This document shows positions 1 through 9,950 of a stretch of 64,000 nt of DNA, piece after piece. The position numbers and the translations under genes are program-made. The notes beneath the pieces are model-generated. The model saw nothing but the letters and a program-made list of their open reading frames with translations. It had not been told where the DNA came from and did not search any database. The number at the start of each line of letters is the position of its first letter. Position 1 is the first letter of the stretch. Source of the stretch: JAFGGG01 sp964638895 (lineage in GTDB: Bacteria; Spirochaetota; Spirochaetia; SZUA-6; RPPD01). Where the stretch lies: positions 13,620 to 77,619 of the forward strand of contig CAZWYY010000009.1 of assembly GCA_964638895.1 (NCBI GenBank), in the 5' to 3' direction.

Positions 1-1456
1 CCTCCGCCCCAACCTTACGCTTCCGTAAAATCTCAGATATTTCATCCAGCTCTTTTAGTTTTTGCTCGAAGCGCCGCCGGGCCTCTTCGGTCTGCAGGCC
101 CACCGCGTACCCCTTGCCGAACAGGCGGATATCGGCCGTATCGTGCCGCAGGCACAGCCTGTACTCTGCGCGCGAGGTGAACAGGCGGTAGGGCTCGCGC
201 GTACCCAGGGTAACCAGGTCGTCAAGCATTACCCCGATATAGCTTTCGGCCCGCGAGAGCACCAGCGGCTTCTGGCGCCGCAGCTCCAGGGCTGCGTTGA
301 CGCCCGCCACAAGCCCCTGGGCCGCGGCCTCCTCATAACCGGAGGTGCCGTTGGTCTGGCCCGCGATAAACAGCCCGGCTAGGCGTTTTGTCTCCAGGCT
401 GGGGTAAAGTTGGGTGGGGTCCAGGTAATCATACTCCACCGCGTACCCCGGCCGCATAATCACCACGTGTTCCAATCCGGGTACGGTGCGCAGGAACTGT
501 TCCTGCACCTGTTCGGGCAGGGAGGAGGAGATACCGTTCAGGTACATCTCTTCGGTGTCCAAGCCCTCAGGCTCCACAAAGATCTGATGCCGCCCGCGGT
601 CGGGAAACCTCATGACCTTGTCCTCGATGGACGGGCAGTAACGCGGGCCTATGCCCACAATCTTGCCGCCGTACAGCGGCGAGCTGCCGATGTTGTCGCG
701 GATGATCTTGTGGGTCTTTTCGTTGGTATAGGTAACGTGGCAGGGCACACGCGGCCGCTCCACCCGTTCATAGGCAAAGGAAAAGGGCTGTGCCGCCTCA
801 TCACCCTGCTGCTCTTCCATTTTGGAAAAATCTAGGGAGCTCTTCAGCACCCGGGCCGGCGTGCCGGTCTTCAGCCTGCCCACGCTAAAGCCCATGCGGC
901 GCAGGCTTCGGCCCAGACCCACGGCGGCCGGCTCCCCCAGTCGGCCGGAAGAGGCCTGGAAGGCGCCGATAAAGATTTTGGCCTCCATGAACGTGCCGGT
1001 GGTCAGCACCACCGCCTTGGCCGAAAACTTTCGCCCCCGTTCGGTGACCACCCCCCGCACCTTTGTGCCTTTGGCATCAAGCAGCAGATCGATCACCGTG
1101 TCCTGGAACAGGAACAAGTGCTTTTCCAGCTCCAGGGTCTGTTTGGCCAAAAGCGCGTAGGCGGCCTTGTCGGCCTGGGCGCGCGGGGCCTGCACGGCCG
1201 GCCCTTTGCTGCGGTTTAATATCCTGAACTGGATCATGGTTTGGTCTATAAACCTGGCCATCTGGCCGCCCAGGGCGTCGATCTCCCGCACCACATTACC
1301 CTTGGCCAGCCCGCCAATGGCGGGGTTGCAGGAAAGCCTGCCGATGCAATCCAGGCTTTGGGTGATAAAAAGCGTCTGTAATCCCAGGCGGGCCAGGGCC
1401 AGCCCGGCCTCTATGCCGGCATGTCCCCCGCCGATCACTATGGCGTCAAAATCCAT
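1..1456 (-). CDS. mnmG: tRNA uridine-5-carboxymethylaminomethyl modification enzyme MnmG (partial)
   Basis: FAD-dependent partner of MnmE, which together install the 5-carboxymethylaminomethyl group on the wobble uridine of several tRNAs in the cytoplasm. The N-terminus reads MDFDAIVIGGGHAGIEA, the dinucleotide-binding GxGxxG-type fold expected of this family. The visible 485 codons are open to the window edge and end in the charged helical stretch (YAVGLQTEEARRRF) typical of the region before the C-terminal MnmE-contacting domain. The family is about 620-630 residues, so roughly 140 C-terminal residues lie outside the window. It starts one base after the mnmE stop codon, so the two are almost certainly co-translated. 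Family identity is very secure. Confidence 0.97.
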   Translation of the reverse strand, partial: MDFDAIVIGGGHAGIEAGLALARLGLQTLFITQSLDCIGRLSCNPAIGGLAKGNVVREIDALGGQMARFIDQTMIQFRILNRSKGPAVQAPRAQADKAAYALLAKQTLELEKHLFLFQDTVIDLLLDAKGTKVRGVVTERGRKFSAKAVVLTTGTFMEAKIFIGAFQASSGRLGEPAAVGLGRSLRRMGFSVGRLKTGTPARVLKSSLDFSKMEEQQGDEAAQPFSFAYERVERPRVPCHVTYTNEKTHKIIRDNIGSSPLYGGKIVGIGPRYCPSIEDKVMRFPDRGRHQIFVEPEGLDTEEMYLNGISSSLPEQVQEQFLRTVPGLEHVVIMRPGYAVEYDYLDPTQLYPSLETKRLAGLFIAGQTNGTSGYEEAAAQGLVAGVNAALELRRQKPLVLSRAESYIGVMLDDLVTLGTREPYRLFTSRAEYRLCLRHDTADIRLFGKGYAVGLQTEEARRRFEQKLKELDEISEILRKRKVGAE

Positions 1457-1457
1457 G

Positions 1458-2834
1458 CTATTTCCCCACACAGAAGCGGGAGAACATGGCCCGCAGAATC
1501 TCATCCGAGGTGACCTCGCCCGTGATATACCCCAGTGCGTCCAGCGCCTCCTTCAGGTCTACGGCCAAAAGGTCAAGCGAAACACCAAGGTCCAGCGCCT
1601 CACGTGCCCGCTTCAGGGCGGCCAGGCCCTGTTCCAAATACTGTTTCTGGTGCAGCGAGTCGATGACCGCGGCCTCGGACTCCCGCGGCCCCTCCCCGAT
1701 CAGGCGCTTTTCGATCTCCCGTTCCAGCTCCCGCAGGCCCTGTCCGGACAGGGCGCTTAAGACCGCAAATCCGCGCGGCGGCCTGCCGCGGCCGATGTCG
1801 CACTTGTTCCAGACCCTGATAAGCCTTCCATCCCCGCGGTGCGCCGTGAAAAAGGCCTCGTCCTCGGCCGTAAGGCCCGCCGCCGCGTCCGTCAGGTAGA
1901 CAACCAGGTCCGCGTTTTGGATCAGGTTCCCACTGCGGCGGATGCCCTCGGCCTCTACCGGGTGCTCGGCCGCGCGCAGCCCCGCGGTGTCGTACAGCCG
2001 CACCGGGATGCCGGCCACTGAGACGGCCCCCTCGATAAAATCGCGCGTGGTACCGTGAAACTCGGACACGATCGAGCGGTCCTCGCGTAGCAGCAGGTTG
2101 AACAGGGTGGATTTACCCGAGTTGGTGCGGCCGGCCAGGGCCACGGTGACCCCTTCCTGGTAGATACGCCCGGCCCGGTAGGTGTCGAGCAGCGCCCGCA
2201 TCTCACCGATAATCCCATCCAAGGGCCCCGGCGAAAGTACGCCGCGCTCATACTCCTCGTCCGGGTAGTCCAGGCGCACCTCCACCGCGCTTAAAAAATC
2301 CGTAAGGCGTGATTTTAAGCCGTCTATGATCTTCTCTATCCCGCCTGACAGCCTGTTCAGGGCCAGGCGGCGCGCCTTGTCCGAGCCGGCATGTATGATC
2401 TCGTTTACCGCCTCTGCCCGGGTGAGGTCCATCTTGCCGTTTAAAAACGCGCGCAGGGTATACTCCCCCGGGTTGGCCTGCCGGAAGCCGGTTTGGTACA
2501 GTAGGGCCAGCGTCTTTTTTACGGCCGCCGGGCTGCCGTGGCAGAAGAGCTCCACCGCGTCCTCCCCGGTATAACTGTGGGGCGTGCGGTAGACGGCTGC
2601 CAGCACCTCGTCCACCGCCTGCTTGTCCCGCGGATCATACAGCACGCCCCTGGACAGGGAGTAGCCCTTTTTACGGGCCAGGGTTTCTTCCCCCTTGCCG
2701 CACTTAAACAATGCGTCTATTTTTTCTATGCAGCCCCCTCCCGACACCCTGATGACCGCGATAGCACTCTCGCCCCAGGGCGTGGCCAAGGCCGCGATCG
2801 GATCATGCGGGTTGAGGTCCTTGTGTTTGACCAT
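1458..2834 (-). CDS. mnmE: tRNA modification GTPase MnmE (TrmE)
   Basis: GTPase that acts with MnmG in wobble-uridine modification. 458 residues from the start chosen here (MVKHKDLNPHDPIAAL), close to the family length of about 455. It has the N-terminal formyl-THF-binding domain, then an inserted G domain with AGRTNSGKS (P-loop), DTAGL (G3) and NKCD (G4), and the catalytic C-terminal FCVGK motif, which matches the family FC(I/V)GK. The reading frame stays open 39 codons further upstream, but those residues look unrelated to the family. An AGGA sits directly against the chosen ATG, an unusually short spacing. A diverged copy of the first ~95 codons and upstream DNA lies at about 9951-10260. 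Confidence 0.96.
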   Translation of the reverse strand: MVKHKDLNPHDPIAALATPWGESAIAVIRVSGGGCIEKIDALFKCGKGEETLARKKGYSLSRGVLYDPRDKQAVDEVLAAVYRTPHSYTGEDAVELFCHGSPAAVKKTLALLYQTGFRQANPGEYTLRAFLNGKMDLTRAEAVNEIIHAGSDKARRLALNRLSGGIEKIIDGLKSRLTDFLSAVEVRLDYPDEEYERGVLSPGPLDGIIGEMRALLDTYRAGRIYQEGVTVALAGRTNSGKSTLFNLLLREDRSIVSEFHGTTRDFIEGAVSVAGIPVRLYDTAGLRAAEHPVEAEGIRRSGNLIQNADLVVYLTDAAAGLTAEDEAFFTAHRGDGRLIRVWNKCDIGRGRPPRGFAVLSALSGQGLRELEREIEKRLIGEGPRESEAAVIDSLHQKQYLEQGLAALKRAREALDLGVSLDLLAVDLKEALDALGYITGEVTSDEILRAMFSRFCVGK

Positions 2835-2973
2835 TCCTAAAAGATATAGAAAAAAGGCTTGGGATGCAATATCGTTGCCGGCCGCGCTCATATGGCGCGC
2901 CGGGTACACGGTTCTCACCACTAATGAAAAGTTATTGGAAAAACACGGCAAGATAGATGAAAATTAAAGCAAG

Positions 2974-4293
2974 ATGCTCATAAAAAATGTTGTGGCTCCC
3001 GCAATCATCCTATTTGCGTTTTTCTCCGTTTCATGCGCCGGCGGCTCCTCCAAAAAGCCACCCGCTGTGCAAAACGGGAAAATAGATGTGAGCGGATGGG
3101 ATTTTTACAATGACGGCTACATACCGCTTGACGGGAACTGGGAGTTTTACTGGAACCGGCTCCTGGGGCCCGGGGACTTTACACATAAAAACCCCGCGCT
3201 TACGCCTACGGGATTCTTTCCCGTACCGGGGGTGTGGAAGGATTACAACGGCGGGGGGAAATCATTCCCCCCGCATGGGTATGCCACCTATCGCCTGCTG
3301 ATCAGGAACGCGGACACCAGGCTGTTGTTCGGCATGATCGTACCCGATACGGGAACGGCGGACAAGGTGTTTATAAACGGCAGGACGATAACGTCAAGCG
3401 GGATTGTGGGAACCTCAAGCAAGCGGAGTGAACCCCAATACAGAAACAGGTATGCCTGTTTCCGCACCGAACAGCCCGATATCGAGCTTATTGTGCAGGT
3501 TTCCAATTTTCATTACTGGAAAGGGGGTCTCTGGAATACCATCCTGTTGGGGGAAGCGCAGGCGGTTTCTGCGGAAGAAATGACAAGGGCCGCCACCGAC
3601 CTGATCCTGATGGGCGCCGTGGCCGTGATCGCCATTTACAGCCTGACGCTGTTTATATTAATCGGAAAAGATCCGGCTTCGATCTATTTTTCCCTTTTCT
3701 GCTTATTGACCGTTTTTCGCATAGGCGCGACGGGGTATATATTATTCACGCATGTGTTTCCGAATTTTAACTGGGAGCTGTTGATTAAACTGGAGATCTG
3801 CCCGTTTTACCTGGGCGTCTTTCTTTTTACAAAATACATCTTTTGTATTTTCCCGGAGATCATCCCTCAAATACTGGTCAAGGTCTCAACATACTATATG
3901 ATTATTTTTATGCTCATCCTCATCGCCGCCCCCGCGGTATTATACAGCAACCTGATCCTGCCCACACAGGTTCTAGTGATCGGATTTACACTCACGGAGC
4001 TGATTTTACTGATAAAGGGGCTGCTGAAACAGATAAAAGGCACCTTCATCGTCTTATCCGGTCTTTTATTCCTTTTTTTGACCGTGGTAAACGACGTGTT
4101 GTTTTCAAACAAGGTCATTCAGACGGTGTATCTGTTTCCGTTGGGAGTGCTGGTTTTCTTTTTCTCCCAATCTTTTATTATTTCCCTGCGAACATTCAAG
4201 GAGCTGAAGTTTAATTCGCAGGTATTATTCAGTCCCGAAGGCAATAATATGTTTAATCCGGCTGATCGCCGACGCATGGAGATCAAAGATTGA
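2974..4293 (+). CDS. 7TMR-DISM-type membrane sensor protein without output domain
   Basis: 439 residues. The N-terminus has a lipoprotein-type signal (hydrophobic stretch, then SVSC as a lipobox at about residues 17-20). A beta-rich extracytoplasmic domain of the 7TMR-DISM-associated type follows (DGNWEFYW, residues ~50-60), then about seven hydrophobic segments from residue ~205 to ~405. The protein stops shortly after the last segment, at MEIKD, with no kinase, cyclase or GGDEF domain. In most relatives such an output is fused on. Here the stop overlaps the start of a hybrid kinase (TGATG), so I infer the sensor works in trans with that kinase. The ligand is unknown; carbohydrate-like ligands are proposed for the family. 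Confidence 0.82.
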   Translation: MLIKNVVAPAIILFAFFSVSCAGGSSKKPPAVQNGKIDVSGWDFYNDGYIPLDGNWEFYWNRLLGPGDFTHKNPALTPTGFFPVPGVWKDYNGGGKSFPPHGYATYRLLIRNADTRLLFGMIVPDTGTADKVFINGRTITSSGIVGTSSKRSEPQYRNRYACFRTEQPDIELIVQVSNFHYWKGGLWNTILLGEAQAVSAEEMTRAATDLILMGAVAVIAIYSLTLFILIGKDPASIYFSLFCLLTVFRIGATGYILFTHVFPNFNWELLIKLEICPFYLGVFLFTKYIFCIFPEIIPQILVKVSTYYMIIFMLILIAAPAVLYSNLILPTQVLVIGFTLTELILLIKGLLKQIKGTFIVLSGLLFLFLTVVNDVLFSNKVIQTVYLFPLGVLVFFFSQSFIISLRTFKELKFNSQVLFSPEGNNMFNPADRRRMEIKD

Positions 4294-7200
4294 TGAAGAC
4301 GGACAATAAAGACATATTAAAATCCTTTTTAAGCATATTTCTTCCGTTGACAGTCTCACTGGTTACCGTTGTATTTCTTATTACATTAATTCTTTATTCC
4401 CTTGAGTTGGAGAATGAAAAGATTATGGTGGAAAATGAAGAGACGGATCACATAGAAAGGTTGATCACGATAGTTGGTTCCAGATTCAGGGTGATTGTTT
4501 CCGATCTGATCTTCCTGTCCGACCGGTATGAACTGAAGCATATGGTAAACCAAAGCAAACAGGCACGGGAGCATTTACTGGACAGTTACGGCAAGTTTTT
4601 AGCCGGCATGGCGGTATACGACCGCATGGAATTTTTGGACCGCAATGGAATGGAGGTTTTTAGGATCGATTATAACAAAGGGAGTCCCTCTATTGTTCCC
4701 GGGGACCGGCTGCGCTTTGCGGGGGACCAATCCTATTTCACGCAAACCATGGGTCTTGACCACGGTGAGATATATATCTCCCCGTTTGATTTAAAGAGGG
4801 ACCACGGAAAGATCGAACATCCTTTAACACCCGTAATCAGGTTCGGAGCGCCGGTTTTCGATGCCGACGGTAAAAAAGCGGGGGTAATCATCCTTTCCTA
4901 TTTGGGCGATGACCTGTTGTCCTCCCTGGACATAATTTCGTACAACACGATTTCACCGCAAATTTTGTTGTTGGATTCGGGCGGATACTATATCAAGGGA
5001 CGCACCCCAGGGGAAGAATGGGGACAGGCGCTCGCAGACAGGAAGAATGACAGGTTCGGGAACACCTTCCCGGAAACTTGGGAAAACATCAAAAACGCGG
5101 ACAGCGGACAGGTTACCGATAAGAACGGTCTGTTTACGTTTACCACCATATATCCGCTGACGGTGCTCCGACAATCGTGGCTTGGGCCGGATCACGCGCC
5201 CGGGCCCGTGGTCAGGACAGGGGAAAAAGGCGAGTACTGGAAACTGATATCGTATATAACACCCGACAGGCTTTCATACAAGGCAACAAGACTTTTCCAC
5301 GTTCTCGGCATCCTGAACACGGTTATTTTCCTTATCCTGGTGGTGACCTCGGTGATCATCACCCGTTCCAATATTGTCCGCAAGCTGTCCGAAGAATCGT
5401 TAAGACTAAGTAAAGAGCACTACCAGCGCCTGATCGACCTGGCGCCGGATATAATTTATTATATCGATCCCGAGGGGAAGATAGTATTCATCAGTTCCGG
5501 GATTAAAAAATTGGGCTACAAGCCTGAAGAGCTTGCCGGACGCCCATTCTTTGATATTGTGCACGATGAAGATAAAGCAAAACTCGGCCACAACGGGGTT
5601 GAGCGGCGTACGGGAGACAGGGCCGTAAAGAATCTGGAAATCAGATTAATAAGCGGGTTGCACCCCCCCGCTAACGGCCGCCCCCACCAGTTGTATTTCA
5701 GGATTCGGGCAAGGGGAATATGGAATGTCCCGGACGAGGAGATGAAGCGGCGGGACAAGGTTTTCCTGGGCACGCTGGGCATCGCCCATGATATCACGGA
5801 ACGGAGGAAGAACGAAGAGGAGCTCAGGGAAAGCAGGGCGAGTCTGTTCGCCCAGATAGAAAACAGCGACGCCGGAATCTGGTCGATCGGTAATGACTAT
5901 ATTATCCGGACAATCAATTCAAAGTTTCAAACCGATTTCAAACAGGCCTTCGGCAATTTGCTTGAGCCGGGATCGGATGTTTTAAAGAACCTTCCCGATG
6001 AGCTGCGCGCAGTCTGGAAGGAACGGTATGACAGGGCGCTTGGCGGCGAGAAATTTCAGGTGATCGACCACCTTGAATACCAGAGCGCGCCTGAATATAC
6101 GGAGATGTCGTTCAATCCCATCAGCGTAAAGAACAAAATCATCGGGGTCTCCTGTTTCGCCCTTGATATTACCGAGATAAACAGGGCAAAAGAAACGGCG
6201 GAGCTCGCGAACAGGGCAAAGAGCGAGTTTTTGGCCAGGATGAGTCACGAAATCAGAACACCGCTTAACGCAATTGTGGGGTTGAACTACCTTTTAAAGC
6301 GCACTCAACTGTCCATAAAACAAAATGAGTACGTGACTAAAATAGAAAATGCGTCAAAAAGCCTGCTGAATATCATCAGTGATATCCTCGATTTCTCAAA
6401 AATAGAGGCGGGGAAATTAACCATAGAGAATATTCAGTTTAATTTGAATACCATAATTAAAAATATGGTGGATATCATCAAATACAAGGTGTATGAAAAA
6501 AAATTGGAGTTTGTCATTGATTACCAGAGGGAGGTGCCCAATATATTGATCGGCGATCCCATCAGGCTGGGCCAGATTCTTCTCAACCTGATCAATAACG
6601 CCGTCAAATTCACGGAGAAGGGTGAGATCCAATTGGTGATTTCGCTTTTAAGTAAAGCGCCGTCAACCGTTCAGATCCGTTTTGAGGTGAAAGACACGGG
6701 CATAGGGTTAAAGGAAAAAGAAATAAAAAACCTTTTTCTGGTGTTTTCCCAGGCCGATACCTCTACAACCCGCAGGTATGGGGGGACCGGGCTGGGCCTG
6801 GCGATCTGTAAAAAATTAAGCGAGCTCTTGGGCGGGGAGATCGGCGTGGAAAGCACATATAAACGGGGAAGCAATTTCTACGTCACCCTTCCGTTTACGG
6901 TTATTGAAAACACAGGAGAGACGTTACTCATTCCGGAGGAAATCAGGGGTATCGGCGCGCTGGTGCTGAAAAAGCAATCCGCTTTGTTTAAAATACTGCA
7001 GAGGTACCTGGAGGATTTTTCATTCAAGGTTGAATCCGTTTCCATAAGCAAGGACTTTTTGGCCCGGTTCAACAAAAACAAAGACGAGTACCGCCTGCTG
7101 ATCCTCGATTTCGACCTGATGAGTAATGATCTCCTTGATATGTTCAAAGAGCATAAAACCGGTACCGATATAAAAACAATCATCATCGGTTCGGCGGAAG

Positions 7201-8417
7201 ATGAAGATATATTGGTCCGGTTCAAGCAAGATGGGATCATAGACGACGTACTGATCAAACCCTTCAGTCAGTCTGATTTATTCAACAGCATTCTGGATTG
7301 CTGGGGTGAAATAGAAACGCTTAGCGAACCGGGGGACCTCATACCGGAACTCGGCGGCCTCGAGGACATCCGCGGGTCCAGGGTCCTTTTGGTTGAGGAC
7401 AACGAGATAAACCGGCAGATAATACGGGAGATAGTGGAATCCGAAGGGATTTTTACGGACAGCGCACATAACGGAAAAGAAGCGGTCCGCATTATTGAAA
7501 AAGTCAGTAATAAGTATGATATTATATTGATGGATATTCAGATGCCGGTAATGGACGGGTATGAGGCCACGCAGGTGCTGCGGAAACGCGGGGTAACAAT
7601 ACCGATTATAGCCTTGACCGCGGACGCGGCCACCCATGTAAAAGAAAAAGCATTTGCCGTGGGCATGAACGACTATATAACCAAACCGATCAATTTACAG
7701 GAACTTGTAAACGCGCTTATAAAATGGATAACACCGGGAAACAGGGAACACGAGCCGGCCCGCCGCCCGCTCTCCCCCGCCGCAGAGAAAAAAGCGGAAA
7801 TAACAATAGCGGGACTGGACGCGGAGCAGGGCTTAAGGCGGATCGCTGGTAATAAGGATTTGTACGGAAAGCTGTTACTCAAGTTCAGAGATAATAACCG
7901 TAATTTCATCAAGGACATAACGGGGCGTATCGACAAAAAGGAATTCGAAAAAGCGGAAAACATGGCGCATGCCTTCAAGGGGGTGGCCGGCAACCTGGGG
8001 GCGGAAAACCTGTTCCAGGCCGCGCAGGTCCTTGATGAAGAATTGAAAAAAGCGAACCCGGATATTGATACCTGCCGTGAATTATTGGACCGGACGGCAA
8101 AGGAGCTGTCGATTGTGTTTGCCGGAATTGATGAGTATGAAAAAACAATGAGTATTGACCGCAAGGACCAAGGCAAAGAAAAGGCGCATCTTTCAAGACA
8201 GGCCTTAAAATCACGTATGGAACAAATTATACGGAAACTGGAAGATTATGATACCGAGGCGGACCGGTTGTTCGCGGAAATAATTTCGGAGCCTTTATGC
8301 AGTGGATTCAAGGAAGAAATTGAACTGGTGGAAACCGGTTTAAGCAAATATGATTTCCAGACCGCCTTAAAAAATGTAAGGCGTATGTATGATACCTTAT
8401 TTAAGGGGGATAAATAA
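4293..8417 (+). CDS. Hybrid sensor histidine kinase: Cache-like sensor, two PAS, HisKA, HATPase, two REC, HPt
   Basis: 1374 residues from ATG 4293 (a TTG three bases earlier is also possible). One membrane helix near residues 10-32, an extracytoplasmic Cache-like sensor, a second helix near 335-360, then two PAS domains. HisKA carries MSHEIRTPLN with phospho-acceptor His652. HATPase has NLINNAVKF, DTGIGL and GTGLGL. A first receiver (about 890-1000) looks degenerate. The second has LVEDNEINR, acceptor Asp1081 in LMDIQMPVMDGY, and the TKP lysine. The HPt domain has HAFKGVAGNLGA with His1226. A full internal His-Asp-His phosphorelay is therefore encoded in one chain, and the two receivers immediately downstream are the likely final acceptors. 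Its start overlaps the DISM sensor stop, indicating translational coupling. Confidence 0.95.
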   Translation: MKTDNKDILKSFLSIFLPLTVSLVTVVFLITLILYSLELENEKIMVENEETDHIERLITIVGSRFRVIVSDLIFLSDRYELKHMVNQSKQAREHLLDSYGKFLAGMAVYDRMEFLDRNGMEVFRIDYNKGSPSIVPGDRLRFAGDQSYFTQTMGLDHGEIYISPFDLKRDHGKIEHPLTPVIRFGAPVFDADGKKAGVIILSYLGDDLLSSLDIISYNTISPQILLLDSGGYYIKGRTPGEEWGQALADRKNDRFGNTFPETWENIKNADSGQVTDKNGLFTFTTIYPLTVLRQSWLGPDHAPGPVVRTGEKGEYWKLISYITPDRLSYKATRLFHVLGILNTVIFLILVVTSVIITRSNIVRKLSEESLRLSKEHYQRLIDLAPDIIYYIDPEGKIVFISSGIKKLGYKPEELAGRPFFDIVHDEDKAKLGHNGVERRTGDRAVKNLEIRLISGLHPPANGRPHQLYFRIRARGIWNVPDEEMKRRDKVFLGTLGIAHDITERRKNEEELRESRASLFAQIENSDAGIWSIGNDYIIRTINSKFQTDFKQAFGNLLEPGSDVLKNLPDELRAVWKERYDRALGGEKFQVIDHLEYQSAPEYTEMSFNPISVKNKIIGVSCFALDITEINRAKETAELANRAKSEFLARMSHEIRTPLNAIVGLNYLLKRTQLSIKQNEYVTKIENASKSLLNIISDILDFSKIEAGKLTIENIQFNLNTIIKNMVDIIKYKVYEKKLEFVIDYQREVPNILIGDPIRLGQILLNLINNAVKFTEKGEIQLVISLLSKAPSTVQIRFEVKDTGIGLKEKEIKNLFLVFSQADTSTTRRYGGTGLGLAICKKLSELLGGEIGVESTYKRGSNFYVTLPFTVIENTGETLLIPEEIRGIGALVLKKQSALFKILQRYLEDFSFKVESVSISKDFLARFNKNKDEYRLLILDFDLMSNDLLDMFKEHKTGTDIKTIIIGSAEDEDILVRFKQDGIIDDVLIKPFSQSDLFNSILDCWGEIETLSEPGDLIPELGGLEDIRGSRVLLVEDNEINRQIIREIVESEGIFTDSAHNGKEAVRIIEKVSNKYDIILMDIQMPVMDGYEATQVLRKRGVTIPIIALTADAATHVKEKAFAVGMNDYITKPINLQELVNALIKWITPGNREHEPARRPLSPAAEKKAEITIAGLDAEQGLRRIAGNKDLYGKLLLKFRDNNRNFIKDITGRIDKKEFEKAENMAHAFKGVAGNLGAENLFQAAQVLDEELKKANPDIDTCRELLDRTAKELSIVFAGIDEYEKTMSIDRKDQGKEKAHLSRQALKSRMEQIIRKLEDYDTEADRLFAEIISEPLCSGFKEEIELVETGLSKYDFQTALKNVRRMYDTLFKGDK

Positions 8418-8798
8418 ATGGGGACAACACAAAAAAAAACAATCTTAATAGTGGATGATATGCCGGAGAACATAGATATCCTGCGGGGGCTCTTGGCCGA
8501 CCAATTCAGCATCAAGGCGGCCACCAACGGCGAAACGGCTTTGAAAATAGCCGGAACCATGCCGCCCCCGGACATGATTCTGCTGGACATCCTCATGCCC
8601 GGTACTGACGGATACCAGGTATGCAAAACACTCAAGGCCAATGCCAAAACAAAATCCATACCGGTGATTTTTCTGACTTCCAAGAACGAAATTAATGATA
8701 AAACCGAAGCGATCGACGCCGGCGCCGCCGATTACATCACAAAACCATATGACGCCGACTATATCAAGCAGATTATCATGAAACACATTCGGAGATAA
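8418..8798 (+). CDS. Stand-alone response regulator receiver (CheY-like)
   Basis: 126 residues, a single receiver domain with nothing after it. The acidic pair is in ILIVDDMPEN, the acceptor aspartate in MILLDILMPGTDGY, the conserved Thr in FLTSK and the Lys in DYITKPYD. The start codon directly follows the stop of the hybrid kinase with no intervening base, so it is certainly in the same operon. It can receive phosphate from the HPt domain of the kinase. With no output domain it must act by binding a partner or as a phosphate sink. Confidence 0.93.
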   Translation: MGTTQKKTILIVDDMPENIDILRGLLADQFSIKAATNGETALKIAGTMPPPDMILLDILMPGTDGYQVCKTLKANAKTKSIPVIFLTSKNEINDKTEAIDAGAADYITKPYDADYIKQIIMKHIRR

Positions 8799-8804
8799 CG
8801 GATA

Positions 8805-9950
8805 ATGGAGAACAATAAATCTTACATCCTGGTAGCGGACGATGAAGAAATTAGTAGAAACATGATAATCGAGTTGTTGCATGAAATGGGGCTTGAGTCA
8901 AAATCGGCCGCGGGCGGCGAACAGGTGCTTGAGCTGTTGAAAGAATTCAGCTTTGACCTGATTCTCCTCGATATCAAGATGCCGGAACCGGACGGGTATA
9001 AGATATTGGAAATCCTTAAAAACGACAATAAATTGCGCTTAATTCCCGTGATTATGATCACAATGGTGGATGAAACAAAGAGTGTCGTGGATTGTATAAC
9101 ACGCGGCGCGGAAGATTACCTGACCAAACCCTTTGAGCCCGCGATCCTAAAAGCAAGAATCAAAAACAGCCTTGAGAAATACCGCTCTTTAAAACAGGAA
9201 AAAGTGTTGCTGGAAAAAACCCTGACCGGCAGTATTAAAATACTTACCGAATGCCTTTCTATGTTACGGCCCGCGGTCTTCGGACAATCGACACAGGTAA
9301 GCAGGATCTGTAGAAATCTGGCGAATTGGATGGGGCTTAAGGAAACTTGGCATGTTGAGATCGCGGCGCTTTTTTCTCAACTGGGAAGCATCATCCTCTC
9401 TTCCCAATTACTGGACAGGATCTCTAAAAACGCGGTGCTTTCGGCGCAGGAACAAAAAAAGTATGGGAACTCCGTCCGCTTCGGATACAATCTGATCAAT
9501 CAATTGCCCAGACTGGATAAGGTTGCTCAAATCATCCTGCATCAGCATGTACATTATTCTAGACTGACCTCCGCACCCGCCAGCCGGGAAAAACAAACCG
9601 TGCCCATGGAATCGTTTATCCTGAGCCTGGCGACCGATTTTAATCTTCTTACAGCCATGGGGCTTGATACGGCAACGGCCGTGAAAAAACTGCATACAAA
9701 TAAAAACAAATATCATCCCCAGGTCCTGCAGGCCCTGGATGATATAATCGGGCATGAGGAGAATAAAGAGATCAAACCGTTAAACATAGCGGATATAAAA
9801 CCCGGTATGATTTTTATGCAGGATGTCATCTCGGAAAACGGAACAAGGATAATCGCCAAGGGCAAGGAGGCTTCGGATATCGTGCTTATGCAACTCAATA
9901 ATATCGCGAAGCAGTCGAACATAAAAGAACCCATATTGCTGCAGCTCTGA
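8805..9950 (+). CDS. Response regulator with degenerate HD-type output domain
   Basis: 381 residues. Residues 1-~125 are a receiver (LVADDEEISR, acceptor in LILLDIKMPEPDGY, DYLTKPFE). After a coiled linker, residues ~150-320 align by pattern with the HD/HD-GYP-like output domain of a known regulator family (AVFGQSTQVSRI, then EIAALFSQLGSI), but the metal-binding His-Asp pair and the GYP motif are absent, so phosphodiesterase activity is unlikely. The tail (IADIKPGMIFMQDV) resembles the C-terminal beta segment common in such regulators. Six bases separate it from the preceding receiver. It is probably the output of the phosphorelay, acting by protein contact. The stop codon abuts the decayed mnmE copy. 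Confidence 0.85.
   Translation: MENNKSYILVADDEEISRNMIIELLHEMGLESKSAAGGEQVLELLKEFSFDLILLDIKMPEPDGYKILEILKNDNKLRLIPVIMITMVDETKSVVDCITRGAEDYLTKPFEPAILKARIKNSLEKYRSLKQEKVLLEKTLTGSIKILTECLSMLRPAVFGQSTQVSRICRNLANWMGLKETWHVEIAALFSQLGSIILSSQLLDRISKNAVLSAQEQKKYGNSVRFGYNLINQLPRLDKVAQIILHQHVHYSRLTSAPASREKQTVPMESFILSLATDFNLLTAMGLDTATAVKKLHTNKNKYHPQVLQALDDIIGHEENKEIKPLNIADIKPGMIFMQDVISENGTRIIAKGKEASDIVLMQLNNIAKQSNIKEPILLQL

Noticed and set aside
62..1160. Long plus-strand reading frames across mnmG
   Set aside because: They mirror the GC-rich codons of mnmG on the other strand and show no domain or ribosome-binding site.
2835..2951. 39-residue N-terminal extension of MnmE
   Set aside because: The added residues have no similarity to MnmE; the family begins near MVKHKDLN, which is also where the remnant copy begins.
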